The position numbers were made by a program, and so were the translations under genes. This document shows, one piece after another, positions 1-9,695 of a stretch of 46,634 bases of DNA. The notes under the pieces were generated by a model. That model did no database searches. It was not told the origin of the DNA and was given only the letters and a program-made list of their open reading frames with translations. Each line of letters opens with the position of its first letter. Position 1 is the first letter of the stretch. Source of the DNA: Clostridia bacterium (lineage in GTDB: Bacteria > Bacillota_A > Clostridia > Oscillospirales > Acutalibacteraceae); assembly GCA_017397065.1 (NCBI GenBank), contig JAFQKE010000014.1, forward strand, positions 1 through 46,634, in the 5' to 3' direction.

Positions 1-900
1 ATCTGCGCCATTTGAAGTGTAAAGAGTGTATTTTGCAAGTCTACCGGCAGTAGTTGTATCATAGCCTTCAAAATCCTGAATTACTACGCCAGACTCTTTC
101 CACTTGGCATACAGAGTAATGCTGGTATCGGGGAAGGTGGTTGCGGTAAAAGGAGTTGTAAGTTCCGAATCGGTATACCAACCTACAAAGCTATTACCGG
201 ATTTTGTAGGTGACTCAGGCATTGTAATGGTTGCACCGGTTTTTCCCGATATAGCAGTAACGCTACTACCACCATTTGAATTAAAAGAAATAGTGGTAGT
301 ATTTAATTCTTTAAGACTAATATCGTCCAAATAATATTCGTTTGGACCCCACCCTGATAAAGCCAAATGGCCTGAATGTGTAGCAATAAATGTATAAACA
401 ATTTCTTGCCACTCGCCTACCTTTGTGGTATCAACATTTGTAGATGTTTCATTAGGCTTTTTAAGTATTGCAATATTTGGTGTAGAACTGCCTACAACCT
501 TAGCAGTTGTATAAGCATTATTTTTTGCTTGTGAATACATTAACTGAATAGTACCGGTTGCAGTAATAGAAGATGCTATCTTTATCCAGAAACGAAGCTC
601 GTATTCTTTTCCTGCAACAAGTGACTGTGCTGTTGCATTTGGAAAAACAGCTACTCCATAAGTATTACTGGCGGCAGCGCGATAAATAGATTTTGTACCG
701 CTATGTGCATTGCCGTCTGTACCATTCGAGGTGTATAACGTATATGCTACAAGACTGCTGCTTGAAACAGAATAATTCTCAAAATCCTGCATCCACTGTA
801 TTTCCGACGTGTTTGCTAAAACACTACCCAAAACTAGTTGAGTTAAAATCAAAACTACACTTAAAATAATAGATAAACCTTTTTTTAACAAACTTTTCAT
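1..900 (-). CDS. Secreted modular surface protein, 3' end cut by window edge
   Basis: The frame is open from an ATG at 900 to base 1 with no stop, so the C-terminus lies outside the window. It opens with a signal peptide (Lys-rich start, hydrophobic core, cleavage near LANTSE). A jelly-roll module follows, starting DFENYSVSSSS and closing with GWGPNEYYLDDISL, of the type seen in carbohydrate-binding-like domains. Next is one InlB/Listeria-Bacteroides repeat (ends ITLYAKW), then the start of a second jelly-roll. Its first module is closer to module 2 of the neighbouring gene at 1075-3636 than that gene's two modules are to each other. AAGGA directly abuts the ATG; the TTG three codons later has a 9-nt spacing and may be the true start. 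The role is probably binding or display at the cell surface; the ligand is unknown. Confidence 0.85.
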   Translation of the reverse strand, partial: MKSLLKKGLSIILSVVLILTQLVLGSVLANTSEIQWMQDFENYSVSSSSLVAYTLYTSNGTDGNAHSGTKSIYRAAASNTYGVAVFPNATAQSLVAGKEYELRFWIKIASSITATGTIQLMYSQAKNNAYTTAKVVGSSTPNIAILKKPNETSTNVDTTKVGEWQEIVYTFIATHSGHLALSGWGPNEYYLDDISLKELNTTTISFNSNGGSSVTAISGKTGATITMPESPTKSGNSFVGWYTDSELTTPFTATTFPDTSITLYAKWKESGVVIQDFEGYDTTTAGRLAKYTLYTSNGAD

Positions 901-1074
901 TCCTTAATACGTAGTAATAACATAACTTCGTTTGGAAAATTATTCCATATCGAAATTGTTATCCAAATCCAATTTGCGTAAAATATCTTTGAGTACTATC
1001 GACTTATCCTCTATTGGAAAAAATCAGAACTTTAATATATAACGACCACTGCAACTTAGTTAATTTTAAACACG

Positions 1075-3636
1075 TTAGGAGTTAATATTAGAGCTGACCC
1101 AAGTTTCATATGCTGTAGGATCTTCATCTTTAACCGTTTTAGCTGCCAAATAATCTGATGAATCTTCAGGTGCCGTATTCAAAATAGAATAAACAACAGC
1201 ATAAATTGTATATTGAGCAACATCGGCGTAAATATAATTTCCGGAAGAATCCTTTGCGTATACTCTTACGCAATATTCCGCACCGTAGTTTTCGGGAATA
1301 ATACCCGTTAAAACACTGGTGAAAACATATTCATTTTTGTTAATTGCCCACAAGGTTGCTAATGGCTTGGTGGTTTCATTCCAAACAACAGCCTGTTTTA
1401 TAGAAGGCACATCCTGTGCAGACTGTACTGTAAGGTCATTACCCTCTAAAAGGTCTGCTTTAACAGCAAGTAAACCATACTCAACTATATGATTGTTATT
1501 AAGCCAATCCTTATCGATTACGTGATAACCACGAACACCTTGCTTTTTATCGATAGTTGCCCCACGGATAGCAGCATAGCCGTTAGCATTGGTAGCAATA
1601 CCAATTTTGTTTGCGTTATAAATTTCAACATCATCGATATAAAGTTCCGCTTGACCTTTTATTAACAAAATAAAGGTTACCAAATTATCACTAGATTCAT
1701 TTTCTATGTTAAAATATTTTGTTGCTGTTATCCATTTATTTGAGGTGCTGGAGAGTGTGAACGGCTCGGTATAACCGGCACCCAAATACTTAACATCCCC
1801 GGTACTTGGGTTGGTACTATCATTTATACCTAACATTGCGTATGAAGTTGCGCTACCGCTTACAACCTTATATTTTATCGAAATACGAACGGTATCACCA
1901 TTAGCAATAAAATCTTTTACATTAGCTTTATCTTTTGCAATATTTATAACAACCCTGTTATCATAATTGTCAGTAGAGTTATAATGAAGCGCATATCCTA
2001 CTTCATCATGCTCTTCGATTTTTATATCTGTATCTGTTACGCCTGTTTTTGATGTAAAATTAGTAGCATTGTATTCATTTAAGGTTGAGTTCCAAGTTTC
2101 AAAATCCTGTGTCCAACCACCTATCGAAGATACCCACTTAGCATAAAGAATAATATCCTCATTTGGCTGAACGTCACTCTCAAATTTATTGGTTAACTCC
2201 TCGTCAGTATACCAACCCTCCAAAACCTTATCGGTTTTGGATACGGGTATAGGTAACTCCAGCGATGCACCAGCGAAGTTTTCAATATCTGCAACCTTTA
2301 AGGTATTGTTAGTTTCAAAGGTTATGGTGGTTTTTATGTTTTCGGTACTTTTGGCACACAAAGTTATATCATCTAAATAATATTCACTTGTACCCCAACC
2401 CGTTATAGCCAAGTGACCTGTATGTGTTGCGGTAAACTGATAAACTATCTCTTGCCACTCGCCTACCTTTGTTGTATCAACGTTTGTAGACGTTTCGTTA
2501 GGCTTTTTAAGTATTGCAATATTTGGAGTAGAACTACCTACAACCTTAGCGGTAGTATTGGCGTTGTTTTTCGCCTGTGAATACATAAGCTGAATTGTGC
2601 TTGTACCAGGAACAGCAGATACAATTTTTATCCAGAAACGAAGCTCGTATTCTTTTCCTTCAACCAGAGACTGCGCTGTTGCATCAGGAAATGCCGCTAC
2701 TCCATAAGTATTACTATTAGCAGCACGATAAATAGATTTTGTGCCACTATGTGCATTGCCATCTGTACCGTTTGAGGTGTATAACGTATATGCTACAAGA
2801 CTGCTGCTAGAAATAGAATAACTCTCGAAATCCTGTTCAATAACTCCCTCTGCTCTCCACTTAGCATAAAGGATAATATCGCTCTCGGGAAATACAGTTG
2901 CTGTAAATTTTTCGGTTAACTCCTCATTAGTATACCAACCCTCAAAAACAAATCCTGCTTTTGTAGGTGACTCTGGCATCGTAATTTGAGAACCTGCATT
3001 ACCTGATTTTGGTTCAACTGCACTACCACCATTAGCGTTAAAAGTGATAGTGGTTGGCTTGATTTCTTTAATCGTAATATCATCTAAATAATATTCACTT
3101 GTTCCCCAACCAGATATAGTCAAGTGACCTGTATGTGTTGCCGTAAACTGATAAACTATCTCTTGCCACTCGCCTACCTTGGTAGTATCAACATTGGTAG
3201 AACCACTTGTTTTTAAAACACTTATATTCGGTTTACTACTGCCTGAAACCTGTGAGTAAGCATTGCTTTTATCAGCTGAATACATAAGTTGGATAGTACT
3301 AGTGCCAGGAACGGCAGATGCTATTTTAATCCAGAATCTAAGTTCATAGTTTTTTCCTGAAACTAGTGTTGCTGTTGTTGCGTTGGGAAACACTGCTACT
3401 GAATATGTAGCATTAGTTGCAGCCCTATAAATAGATTTTGTGCCACTATGTGCGTTGCCGTCTGTACCGTTTGAGGTGTATAAGCTATATAATATAAGCT
3501 TATTTCCCGAAACATCATAACTCTCGAAGTCTTGTACCAACTGCGTTGGCCCTTCCGCACTAGCTACCGGTGCCACAAATACCCCGACCAGCAAAAATAC
3601 CAACGACAGAATAATTGCTGTTACCTTTTTGAACAT
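1075..3636 (-). CDS. Secreted multi-module protein with InlB-type repeats
   Basis: 853 aa. Signal peptide at residues 1-27 (cleavage near PVASA). Jelly-roll module at about 35-192, InlB-type repeat at 196-260, second jelly-roll at 267-428, second InlB-type repeat at 436-501, a diverged third jelly-roll at 508-673 (ends ELYIDDVEIYN). The C-terminal domain at about 680-853 contains AAIRGATIDKKQGVRGY and resembles a domain seen at the end of many clostridial surface proteins. No LPXTG motif, dockerin or transmembrane tail is visible, so the mode of attachment is unclear. AAGGAG sits 9 nt before the ATG. It lies 174 bp upstream of the truncated paralogue in the same direction, and shares near-identical DNA stretches with it (735-790 against 2780-2833). 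That points to recent duplication or module exchange. The ligand is unknown. Confidence 0.85.
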   Translation of the reverse strand: MFKKVTAIILSLVFLLVGVFVAPVASAEGPTQLVQDFESYDVSGNKLILYSLYTSNGTDGNAHSGTKSIYRAATNATYSVAVFPNATTATLVSGKNYELRFWIKIASAVPGTSTIQLMYSADKSNAYSQVSGSSKPNISVLKTSGSTNVDTTKVGEWQEIVYQFTATHTGHLTISGWGTSEYYLDDITIKEIKPTTITFNANGGSAVEPKSGNAGSQITMPESPTKAGFVFEGWYTNEELTEKFTATVFPESDIILYAKWRAEGVIEQDFESYSISSSSLVAYTLYTSNGTDGNAHSGTKSIYRAANSNTYGVAAFPDATAQSLVEGKEYELRFWIKIVSAVPGTSTIQLMYSQAKNNANTTAKVVGSSTPNIAILKKPNETSTNVDTTKVGEWQEIVYQFTATHTGHLAITGWGTSEYYLDDITLCAKSTENIKTTITFETNNTLKVADIENFAGASLELPIPVSKTDKVLEGWYTDEELTNKFESDVQPNEDIILYAKWVSSIGGWTQDFETWNSTLNEYNATNFTSKTGVTDTDIKIEEHDEVGYALHYNSTDNYDNRVVINIAKDKANVKDFIANGDTVRISIKYKVVSGSATSYAMLGINDSTNPSTGDVKYLGAGYTEPFTLSSTSNKWITATKYFNIENESSDNLVTFILLIKGQAELYIDDVEIYNANKIGIATNANGYAAIRGATIDKKQGVRGYHVIDKDWLNNNHIVEYGLLAVKADLLEGNDLTVQSAQDVPSIKQAVVWNETTKPLATLWAINKNEYVFTSVLTGIIPENYGAEYCVRVYAKDSSGNYIYADVAQYTIYAVVYSILNTAPEDSSDYLAAKTVKDEDPTAYETWVSSNINS

Positions 3637-3790
3637 AGAAAAACACTCCTTATTGTTTTTTGATTTTAAATTATTAACAAACCATTTTTGTCATACTGAA
3701 AACAGTTTAACAAAAACGAATTTATTTGTAAATCCAACTGCATATTACAAATTTTGGTGAAAGATTTTAAATCTTATATTCTTAAATCAT

Positions 3791-4663
3791 CTAAATCTCA
3801 CAATTTCTAATAAAAATATTTTCCGCATTTAATATTTCTTCTTTTTTGGGAATAACATCAGGCAAAGTATTTTTCATCCCAAGCGCATCGTACCTAGAAG
3901 CAGAAAAATTGTGATACGGTAAAATTTTCACCTTTATAACGCATGAAATACCTTTTAAAAAATCTTTAATTTTTTCTATTTGGTTACTGTTATAATTTGG
4001 CACAAAGGGCACCCTTATTTCCACCGACTTACCAATCTGATTTAAATATTTTAAATTTTCTAAAATAATTTTATTAGACTGTCCGGTGCATTGGACATGC
4101 ACATCCTCATCTATTGCTTTCAAGTCATAAAGGAAAATATCGGTATAAGGCAAAACCTTATCTATTGCCTCTTTTGCAACAAAACCGCAAGTGTCTACCG
4201 CTGTATGAATATTTTTTTCTTTGAGTTTTTTCAAAAGCTCGGCACAAAAATCAGGTTGCAGTAAACATTCACCGCCCGAAAGGGTAACGCCACCACCGCT
4301 TGTTTCATAAAACAATTTATCCTCTAATGCAATGCTCAAGGCATCATCGACCGTAATGGATTTTCCGTAAAGTCTGAAAGCTCCATTAGGACATATATCC
4401 TCACATTTACCACATGTTATACAGTTTTCGCGTATAAAAACATGATTTTTATTTTCACAAATATTCGCATCACAAATATCGGTGCAACTGCCACAATTTG
4501 TGCATTTATGTTTTAAAAAAGCTAACTGTTTCTTTTGCAATATTCCTTCGGGATTATGACACCAAACGCATTTAAGTGGGCAACCTTTTAAGAAAAAAGT
4601 TGTTCTGATACCATCGCCATCGTGTATTGCAAAACGCTTAATATCGGTTATTATCCCTTGCAT
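3791..4663 (-). CDS. Glycyl radical enzyme activase (radical SAM)
   Basis: 290 aa. Uses S-adenosylmethionine and a 4Fe-4S cluster to install the glycyl radical on its partner enzyme. The radical SAM motif CxxxCxxC is C28, C32, C35, after GDGIRTTFFLKG. Two ferredoxin-type clusters follow (C54/57/60/64 and C81/84/87/91), as in activases of the glycerol dehydratase, CutD and HypD type, unlike the simpler PflA. SGGE at about 129-132 is present. A longer reading from 4699 overlaps the upstream gene by 32 bp. The ATG at 4663 has GGGTGAT just upstream and follows the upstream stop by 4 bp, so translational coupling is likely. Its direct partner is the glycyl radical enzyme at 4668-6824. Confidence 0.92.
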   Translation of the reverse strand: MQGIITDIKRFAIHDGDGIRTTFFLKGCPLKCVWCHNPEGILQKKQLAFLKHKCTNCGSCTDICDANICENKNHVFIRENCITCGKCEDICPNGAFRLYGKSITVDDALSIALEDKLFYETSGGGVTLSGGECLLQPDFCAELLKKLKEKNIHTAVDTCGFVAKEAIDKVLPYTDIFLYDLKAIDEDVHVQCTGQSNKIILENLKYLNQIGKSVEIRVPFVPNYNSNQIEKIKDFLKGISCVIKVKILPYHNFSASRYDALGMKNTLPDVIPKKEEILNAENIFIRNCEI

Positions 4664-4667
4664 AATA

Positions 4668-6824
4668 TCACCCATTTTCTGCCTGCAAAATAAACTCATT
4701 CTGCTCTATATTACTTAAATCAACAAAACAAACATTCCAACCACAAAGCCGAACCTGTAAATTTTGGTATTTTTCCGGGTGTTTTTGTGCATCCCTTAAA
4801 ACCGTAGGATTTAAAACATTAAAATGTATGGATGAACCGCCGCCCGAAAGGAAGGTCTTTAACAGTCCGTTTAAAGCCACTAATCCGTCCTCTCCGCTTA
4901 CTGCTGAATGGTGCAGGACTATATCTGTTACACATCCATCAGGGATTTTTTCTGAATTGAATTTTAAAATACTCTGTATAAGAGCTGTGACACCGTTTTT
5001 ATCCTGCCCTGTAACTGCGCAAACGTTTTTAGAAAGAGTTTCTCCGCATCTACGTCCGTCAGGTGTGGCAGAGGTTTTCTCGCCAAATCCGAAACGCCAA
5101 TCTACCGAGAAAAGTCCGCAACGGAAAACACCATTCCTGCCGTTTGGACGGTTATTGATCTCATTGGCAAAAACATCAAATAATTCTACTGCTATACTAT
5201 CTGCCTCTTTATTGTTATTTCCGTATTTGAGGCATTTGTTTTTTGCCAAAAGCAATATATTTTCATTGTTCTTCCAATCATTTAAAAGAACCTGTTTTAA
5301 ATTTTTAAAACTAATTATTTTCTCTTCAAAAACAAGTTTTTTAACCACCATACAACTATCGGTAAGCGTTGCGATGCCCATTCCAACAATGGAAGTGTTG
5401 TTATACTTTGCTCCGCCGCTGTAAAGATCTTTGCCGCTTTCTAAGCTTGATTTATATGTTGCAGACATTATAGGCGAGGTGCAAACATCTTTATAATGCG
5501 GTTCAAACTTACTTATAATATCCATACAAGCTACAGTAATATGCTTTAGTTGTAACTTAACTGCGATTAAAAATTCTTCAAAGTTGTTAAAATCTTCCCC
5601 TGTTTTAAGTCCTATTGCCTCATTCGTAATTACATCTACACCATTATAAACAGCAAGTTCTACCGCTTTTGCCATATTAACAAGACCGCCGCAAGTAGAG
5701 GGAATCTCGGTGCCTTCGGCGGCAGGCTCATAACATCCGTAAACGGTTAAACGCTTTGCATCGTCAGAGCTTATTCCGATTTTTTCAAGGGATTTTATAG
5801 CAACATCGGTATTCATAAAAACAAAACTGTTTTTGCCCTCGCGTATTGTTTCAAATACCATATCTATCAGTTTCTGCGGTAACCTATCATTACACATAAC
5901 ATGTATTTTAGGGTCATATATATCCAGTTTGCGATATTCCTCAAGCAGAAGATAGGTGAAATCATTTGTCATATCGTTGCCATTTGCATCTTTTCCACCA
6001 ATATAAAAAGGTGTGTTTGCAATAGCCTTAATTGCACTTATTTTCCAGAGAAAATATTTTACTATGTTTCTTTCATCAACCTCGGTAAACAAGCCACTTT
6101 CGATATCGTTTTTATAAAAAGGATAATATATATGGTCTATACCACCAAGTGAACGAACAATGGTAGAATCCAAATTGTTTTGAATATTATACATAATAAG
6201 AGTTAATTGCATGGCCTGGGCAACGGTTTTGGGTTTCGATATTGCAAGAGCTTTCATATTTTCTGCAACAAACAAGGACTGTTTTGTTCCTGTTTGTTCT
6301 GCCAACACTGCAATTCTAAAAAACAAATCAATAATTGCGCGGTAAACAGTTAATGAATTATCATAAAACTCTAACTTCTCAGCATCATCAAGATGCAGGC
6401 TACGGTATTTTTCTAAGTTTTCTATTACTCCCACAATACCGTTTGAAATAAGATAATCCCAATCAGAAGAAATATGGCCAAAATCCATTAATGCGTCAAA
6501 AGCGCCACTTTGCGAAAAAGGAACTTCTATATTACCAAGAGAGTTTTTTAAAATTTCATTTCTTTCTTCTCTTAGGTTTGGCATAATATCCGAGCAGTTA
6601 ATTTTATCTGCAAAAATATCAAGCGGGTTAACCTCTATTTCAGCGTTACGCAAAATATAAGCTATTGCCTCAGCCTTTGCTTTGCCAAAAGAAGTGTTTA
6701 TGTATTTGGATATAACATTATCAACACCGACGAATAAATCTTCTATTTTCATTCCATCAGCCCAATTATCTTTCTCGTATTGCAGTTTTAAAATGTCTTT
6801 ATCCTGTTCAAACCGATTAAACAT
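4668..6824 (-). CDS. Glycyl radical enzyme, PFL/dehydratase-like, substrate unknown
   Basis: 718 aa, shorter than typical CutC, HypD or glycerol dehydratase (roughly 780-850 aa). The thiyl-radical site is YGCYEPAAEG with Cys364 and the acid/base Glu366, the CxE pattern of dehydratases and C-N/C-S lyases rather than the CC pair of pyruvate formate-lyase. The radical loop is VRLCGWNVCF with Gly695. ATPDGRRCGETLS at 587-599 matches the conserved GRE finger-loop region, and GHISSDWDYLISNG at 116-129 matches the conserved N-terminal segment. The C-terminus ends LQAENG instead of the common (I)xRTE. GAGGT lies 6-7 nt before the ATG. Paired with its activase and divergent from an AraC regulator and a GH3 glycosidase, which suggests a carbohydrate-derived substrate, but this is inference. 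It is oxygen-sensitive by family. Confidence 0.9.
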   Translation of the reverse strand: MFNRFEQDKDILKLQYEKDNWADGMKIEDLFVGVDNVISKYINTSFGKAKAEAIAYILRNAEIEVNPLDIFADKINCSDIMPNLREERNEILKNSLGNIEVPFSQSGAFDALMDFGHISSDWDYLISNGIVGVIENLEKYRSLHLDDAEKLEFYDNSLTVYRAIIDLFFRIAVLAEQTGTKQSLFVAENMKALAISKPKTVAQAMQLTLIMYNIQNNLDSTIVRSLGGIDHIYYPFYKNDIESGLFTEVDERNIVKYFLWKISAIKAIANTPFYIGGKDANGNDMTNDFTYLLLEEYRKLDIYDPKIHVMCNDRLPQKLIDMVFETIREGKNSFVFMNTDVAIKSLEKIGISSDDAKRLTVYGCYEPAAEGTEIPSTCGGLVNMAKAVELAVYNGVDVITNEAIGLKTGEDFNNFEEFLIAVKLQLKHITVACMDIISKFEPHYKDVCTSPIMSATYKSSLESGKDLYSGGAKYNNTSIVGMGIATLTDSCMVVKKLVFEEKIISFKNLKQVLLNDWKNNENILLLAKNKCLKYGNNNKEADSIAVELFDVFANEINNRPNGRNGVFRCGLFSVDWRFGFGEKTSATPDGRRCGETLSKNVCAVTGQDKNGVTALIQSILKFNSEKIPDGCVTDIVLHHSAVSGEDGLVALNGLLKTFLSGGGSSIHFNVLNPTVLRDAQKHPEKYQNLQVRLCGWNVCFVDLSNIEQNEFILQAENG

Positions 6825-6845
6825 ATATACCTCGATTTCTTATTG

Positions 6846-6875
6846 TTGAGACAGATTACACTTAATCCATCTCAA
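6846..6875. promoter_or_regulatory. Inverted repeat in the GRE leader
   Basis: TTGAGACAGATTA (6846-6858) and TAATCCATCTCAA (6863-6875) form 13-nt arms with two mismatches and a 4-nt gap, only 21 bp before the GRE start codon. It may be an operator or an mRNA hairpin near the ribosome binding site. The rest of the 340-bp divergent gap (6825-7164) holds the regulator promoter at 7048-7076 and no gene. I could not assign a convincing minus-strand promoter. Confidence 0.4.
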
Positions 6876-7047
6876 TAGTTAAAAACAGCATTTTACCGAT
6901 TTTGACTGTTTATAATAAAATTTGTTGGGGCGTCATTCCTATAAATCACTAATGTTATCATATCAAAAGTCGAACCAAAGGTAAATGTAGAGAACGCACA
7001 AGTAGTATTTTTCGAGCATCGACTTTACCTAAACCCTTAACAAACCA

Positions 7048-7076
7048 TTGCAAGCCTCCAAAATGCGTGTTATAAT
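7048..7076 (+). promoter_or_regulatory. Sigma-A promoter of the AraC-GH3 operon
   Basis: TTGCAA (7048-7053), a 17-bp spacer, then TATAAT (7071-7076). The predicted start near 7083 leaves an 80-nt leader before the regulator's TTG. Confidence 0.65.
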
Positions 7077-7164
7077 TTATAAGGTGATTATTATAAAGGC
7101 TATTAGTATAGCTGTGCAAATAAAAACATATAGGCTAAATTATTAAAATAAAAAGGTGATGTAA

Positions 7165-7950
7165 TTGAAAATCACAGATAATAGGTTAAGCGTAAAACAA
7201 ATTAAAGATGTTACAAAAAGCACAATTCCAAGACCGTATGTTGTCTGCGACAGCAGATACAGCGATTGTTTTGCTTTTGTTTTATCCGGCAAAGCCACCT
7301 ATCGTTTTGGAAGAAAAACAATAGTGGCTGAAGCGGGTGATATCGTTTATCTTTCACACCGCAGTAAATACACAATTACGATTGAAAACTGTGATTTTAC
7401 GACAATTTTTGTTGATTTCTTCTTTGATAATGCGGATGGCACTATATTAGAAAACAATATATTTAAAGGCAACCGCATAAAAAATCTGGAAAACACTTTT
7501 ATTAAGCTTAGAAAGCTATGGACTATAGGTAACTTTTCAGATAAAATTTACGCATACTCTCTGCTATATCGAATTTACTCTGATATTGTTTTAGACGGTT
7601 TGTTTGCATATATGCCGACCTCAAGAAAGTTACAATTAGAAAATGCTATTACGCTTATTTCAGAAAAATACAGCTCATCGGATTTTTCCATTAAGCACCT
7701 AGCAAACAGTTGCAATATTAGCGAAGCTCATTTCAGAAGACTGTTTATGCAGGTATACCACACTTCCCCAAAAAAGTTTATAACCTCATATCGACTGGAT
7801 AAGGCAAAGCAAATGCTAAAGGAGTTTGATTTTTCAATTTCTGAAATATGTGAAAAATGTGGCTTTGAAAATGCCTATTATTTTACCAGAGTGTTTAAAG
7901 CCAATACCGGTATGACACCCAGCGAATATAGAAAAAATCAAACTCTATAA
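7165..7950 (+). CDS. AraC-family transcriptional regulator
   Basis: 261 aa. The N-terminal half (about 25-95) is a cupin-like sensor (GKATYRFGRKTIVAEAGDIVYLS). The C-terminal half holds two helix-turn-helix motifs (about 175-197 and 224-246) ending in the family signature FENAYYFTRVFKANTGMTPSEYR. It probably senses a small molecule, likely a sugar or its product, and controls the GH3 gene 16 bp downstream and perhaps the divergent glycyl radical enzyme pair. The start is TTG, with AAAGGTGAT ideally placed. An ATG overlapping that SD reads straight into a stop. The ligand is unknown. Confidence 0.88.
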   Translation: MKITDNRLSVKQIKDVTKSTIPRPYVVCDSRYSDCFAFVLSGKATYRFGRKTIVAEAGDIVYLSHRSKYTITIENCDFTTIFVDFFFDNADGTILENNIFKGNRIKNLENTFIKLRKLWTIGNFSDKIYAYSLLYRIYSDIVLDGLFAYMPTSRKLQLENAITLISEKYSSSDFSIKHLANSCNISEAHFRRLFMQVYHTSPKKFITSYRLDKAKQMLKEFDFSISEICEKCGFENAYYFTRVFKANTGMTPSEYRKNQTL

Positions 7951-7966
7951 AACAAGGAGATTTTTT

Positions 7967-9523
7967 ATGAGCTTCAAAAACCTATCATTAAAGGAAAAAA
8001 TTGCACAAACCGTAATTAGTCTTAATGTAAAAGAAAAGGAGATAAACGGTACAATTGGCGGAGTTTTTATCGGTGCTCAGGTAATCACAGAAATTGAGGA
8101 CGGTATAACTGCGACACGCAATATCGTTAACAAATATCAAAAGCAAATGGATGTTATGCCCCTTTTTGCCGCCGATTTAGAAAACGGTGTGGGTAGTGTT
8201 ATTGAAGGGCTTACCCCGCTCCCATTTTTAATGAGTTTGGGTGCGACGGATGATGAAACTTTGGCATACGATTACGGAAGATCAACCGCATTAGAGGCTA
8301 AAACAGTTGGCGTTAATATATCCTTTTCACCCGTGTGCGACCTCAACAAAAACTTTCGAAATCCACTTGTAAATGTCCGTTCCTTAACCGATAAAGTTGA
8401 CCGCGCAATACCAATGCTTAAACAAATAATAAAAGGTATGCAGGACAACGGACTTGCCGCTACTGCAAAGCATTTTCCTGGAGATGGAATTGACTGGCGA
8501 GACCAACACATAATAACCACAGAAAACTCACTAAGTATGGATGAATGGTGGCAATATTCAGGTAGGGTTTTCAAGGAGCTTATTGATGCAGGTGTAAGCG
8601 CGATTATGCCGGGACATATAACACTACCTGCATATCAAAAAGAACGCATTGACGGAAAAGTTTTACCCGCTACTCTTTCAAAAGAACTACTCACAGACCT
8701 ACTTAAAGGTGAAATGGGCTTTAAAGGACTGGTTATTTCAGATGCCACAATGATGGGTGGATTCAACGGATATTATGAAAACAAAACACGTGCCGAGCTT
8801 GAAGCTTTTAAGGCGGGTTGCGATATTATACTTTGGCCCACTGATGAATATGTTGATGCAGTTGCCGAAGCAATAGAGTCAGGATATATACCGATTTCAC
8901 GTTTAGAAGACGCACTGGAAAGAATAAAAACTTTTAAAGAAAAATATGTTCTTAACCGAAAGGGATATTATGAACTTTCAAAAAAAGAAAAGGAATTCGT
9001 TTTATCTACACAGAAAAAAACAGCAGAAAACTCTATAACACTTGTTAGAAACACAAAATCTCTTTTCCCATTAAAAAAAGATATCAAAAAAATTGTTTTA
9101 GTGTCTTTATGTAATCATAATGCAGGTATGGCGGCTGTAAATAAAATGGAAGAAGAACTTAAAAATAGACATATCCAAGTTGTTCACTACTTAGAAAGAC
9201 CAAGCGATGAAGAATTTGATGCCGAAACAAAAGATGCAGACCTAATTCTTTATGCTATGTATACCCGCTCATTCAGACCGGTTGGTCCTATTGATTTTTG
9301 GGAAGATAAGTGTTGGACAATCGCGAAATCCTATTATCATTCTACGGAAAAAACTGCTTATGTTTCTTTTGGTAATCCTTATTTTGCAAACCAATACTTT
9401 GAAAGAGCCAATACCTATGTAAACGCATACTCAATGTTAGAGCCAAGTGTTACCGCCTTTGTTAAAGCGATGTTTGGGGAAATAGATTTTAGCAGTTACT
9501 CCCCCGTAGATCTCAAATTATAA
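7967..9523 (+). CDS. Glycoside hydrolase family 3, NagZ-like
   Basis: 518 aa. The GH3 TIM barrel at about 1-330 contains KHFPGDG (168-174), the histidine of DQH (H181) of the NagZ-type catalytic loop, and VISDATMMGG with the likely nucleophile Asp259. The C-terminal part (about 345-518) resembles a GH3 C-domain. The KHFPGDG-xn-DxH pattern favours beta-N-acetylhexosaminidase or related retaining activity; the exact substrate cannot be read. No signal peptide, so it is intracellular and probably acts on imported oligosaccharides or muropeptides. The upstream AAGGAG is well spaced, and the gene is cotranscribed with the AraC regulator. A strong terminator follows at 9565. Confidence 0.88.
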   Translation: MSFKNLSLKEKIAQTVISLNVKEKEINGTIGGVFIGAQVITEIEDGITATRNIVNKYQKQMDVMPLFAADLENGVGSVIEGLTPLPFLMSLGATDDETLAYDYGRSTALEAKTVGVNISFSPVCDLNKNFRNPLVNVRSLTDKVDRAIPMLKQIIKGMQDNGLAATAKHFPGDGIDWRDQHIITTENSLSMDEWWQYSGRVFKELIDAGVSAIMPGHITLPAYQKERIDGKVLPATLSKELLTDLLKGEMGFKGLVISDATMMGGFNGYYENKTRAELEAFKAGCDIILWPTDEYVDAVAEAIESGYIPISRLEDALERIKTFKEKYVLNRKGYYELSKKEKEFVLSTQKKTAENSITLVRNTKSLFPLKKDIKKIVLVSLCNHNAGMAAVNKMEEELKNRHIQVVHYLERPSDEEFDAETKDADLILYAMYTRSFRPVGPIDFWEDKCWTIAKSYYHSTEKTAYVSFGNPYFANQYFERANTYVNAYSMLEPSVTAFVKAMFGEIDFSSYSPVDLKL

Positions 9524-9564
9524 TTTTCTACAAAAAACAAACATCCCGTAATTTGAAGCACAAA

Positions 9565-9604
9565 AAAATCGTGAAAAGCTTAGTTATAAGTTTTTCACGA
9601 TTTT
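9565..9604. terminator. Bidirectional intrinsic terminator
   Basis: 18-bp stem around AAAATCGTGAAAA (9565-9577) and TTTTCACGATTTT (9592-9604) with one G-U pair and loop GTTA. A-tracts and T-tracts on either side suit it to end both the GH3 gene (plus) and the convergent hydrolase gene (minus). Confidence 0.85.
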
Positions 9605-9695
9605 AAATATCAATTTTATCACTGTGTTTTTAACTATATTTCAAGAAAAATCCAGGGGCGAATCTTTGCGCAAAGTCTTTCCTGCTGTACCTTTT

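Noticed and set aside
4828..5424. 198-aa plus-strand open frame
   Set aside because: Fully antisense to the glycyl radical enzyme, with no ribosome binding site and non-protein-like composition.
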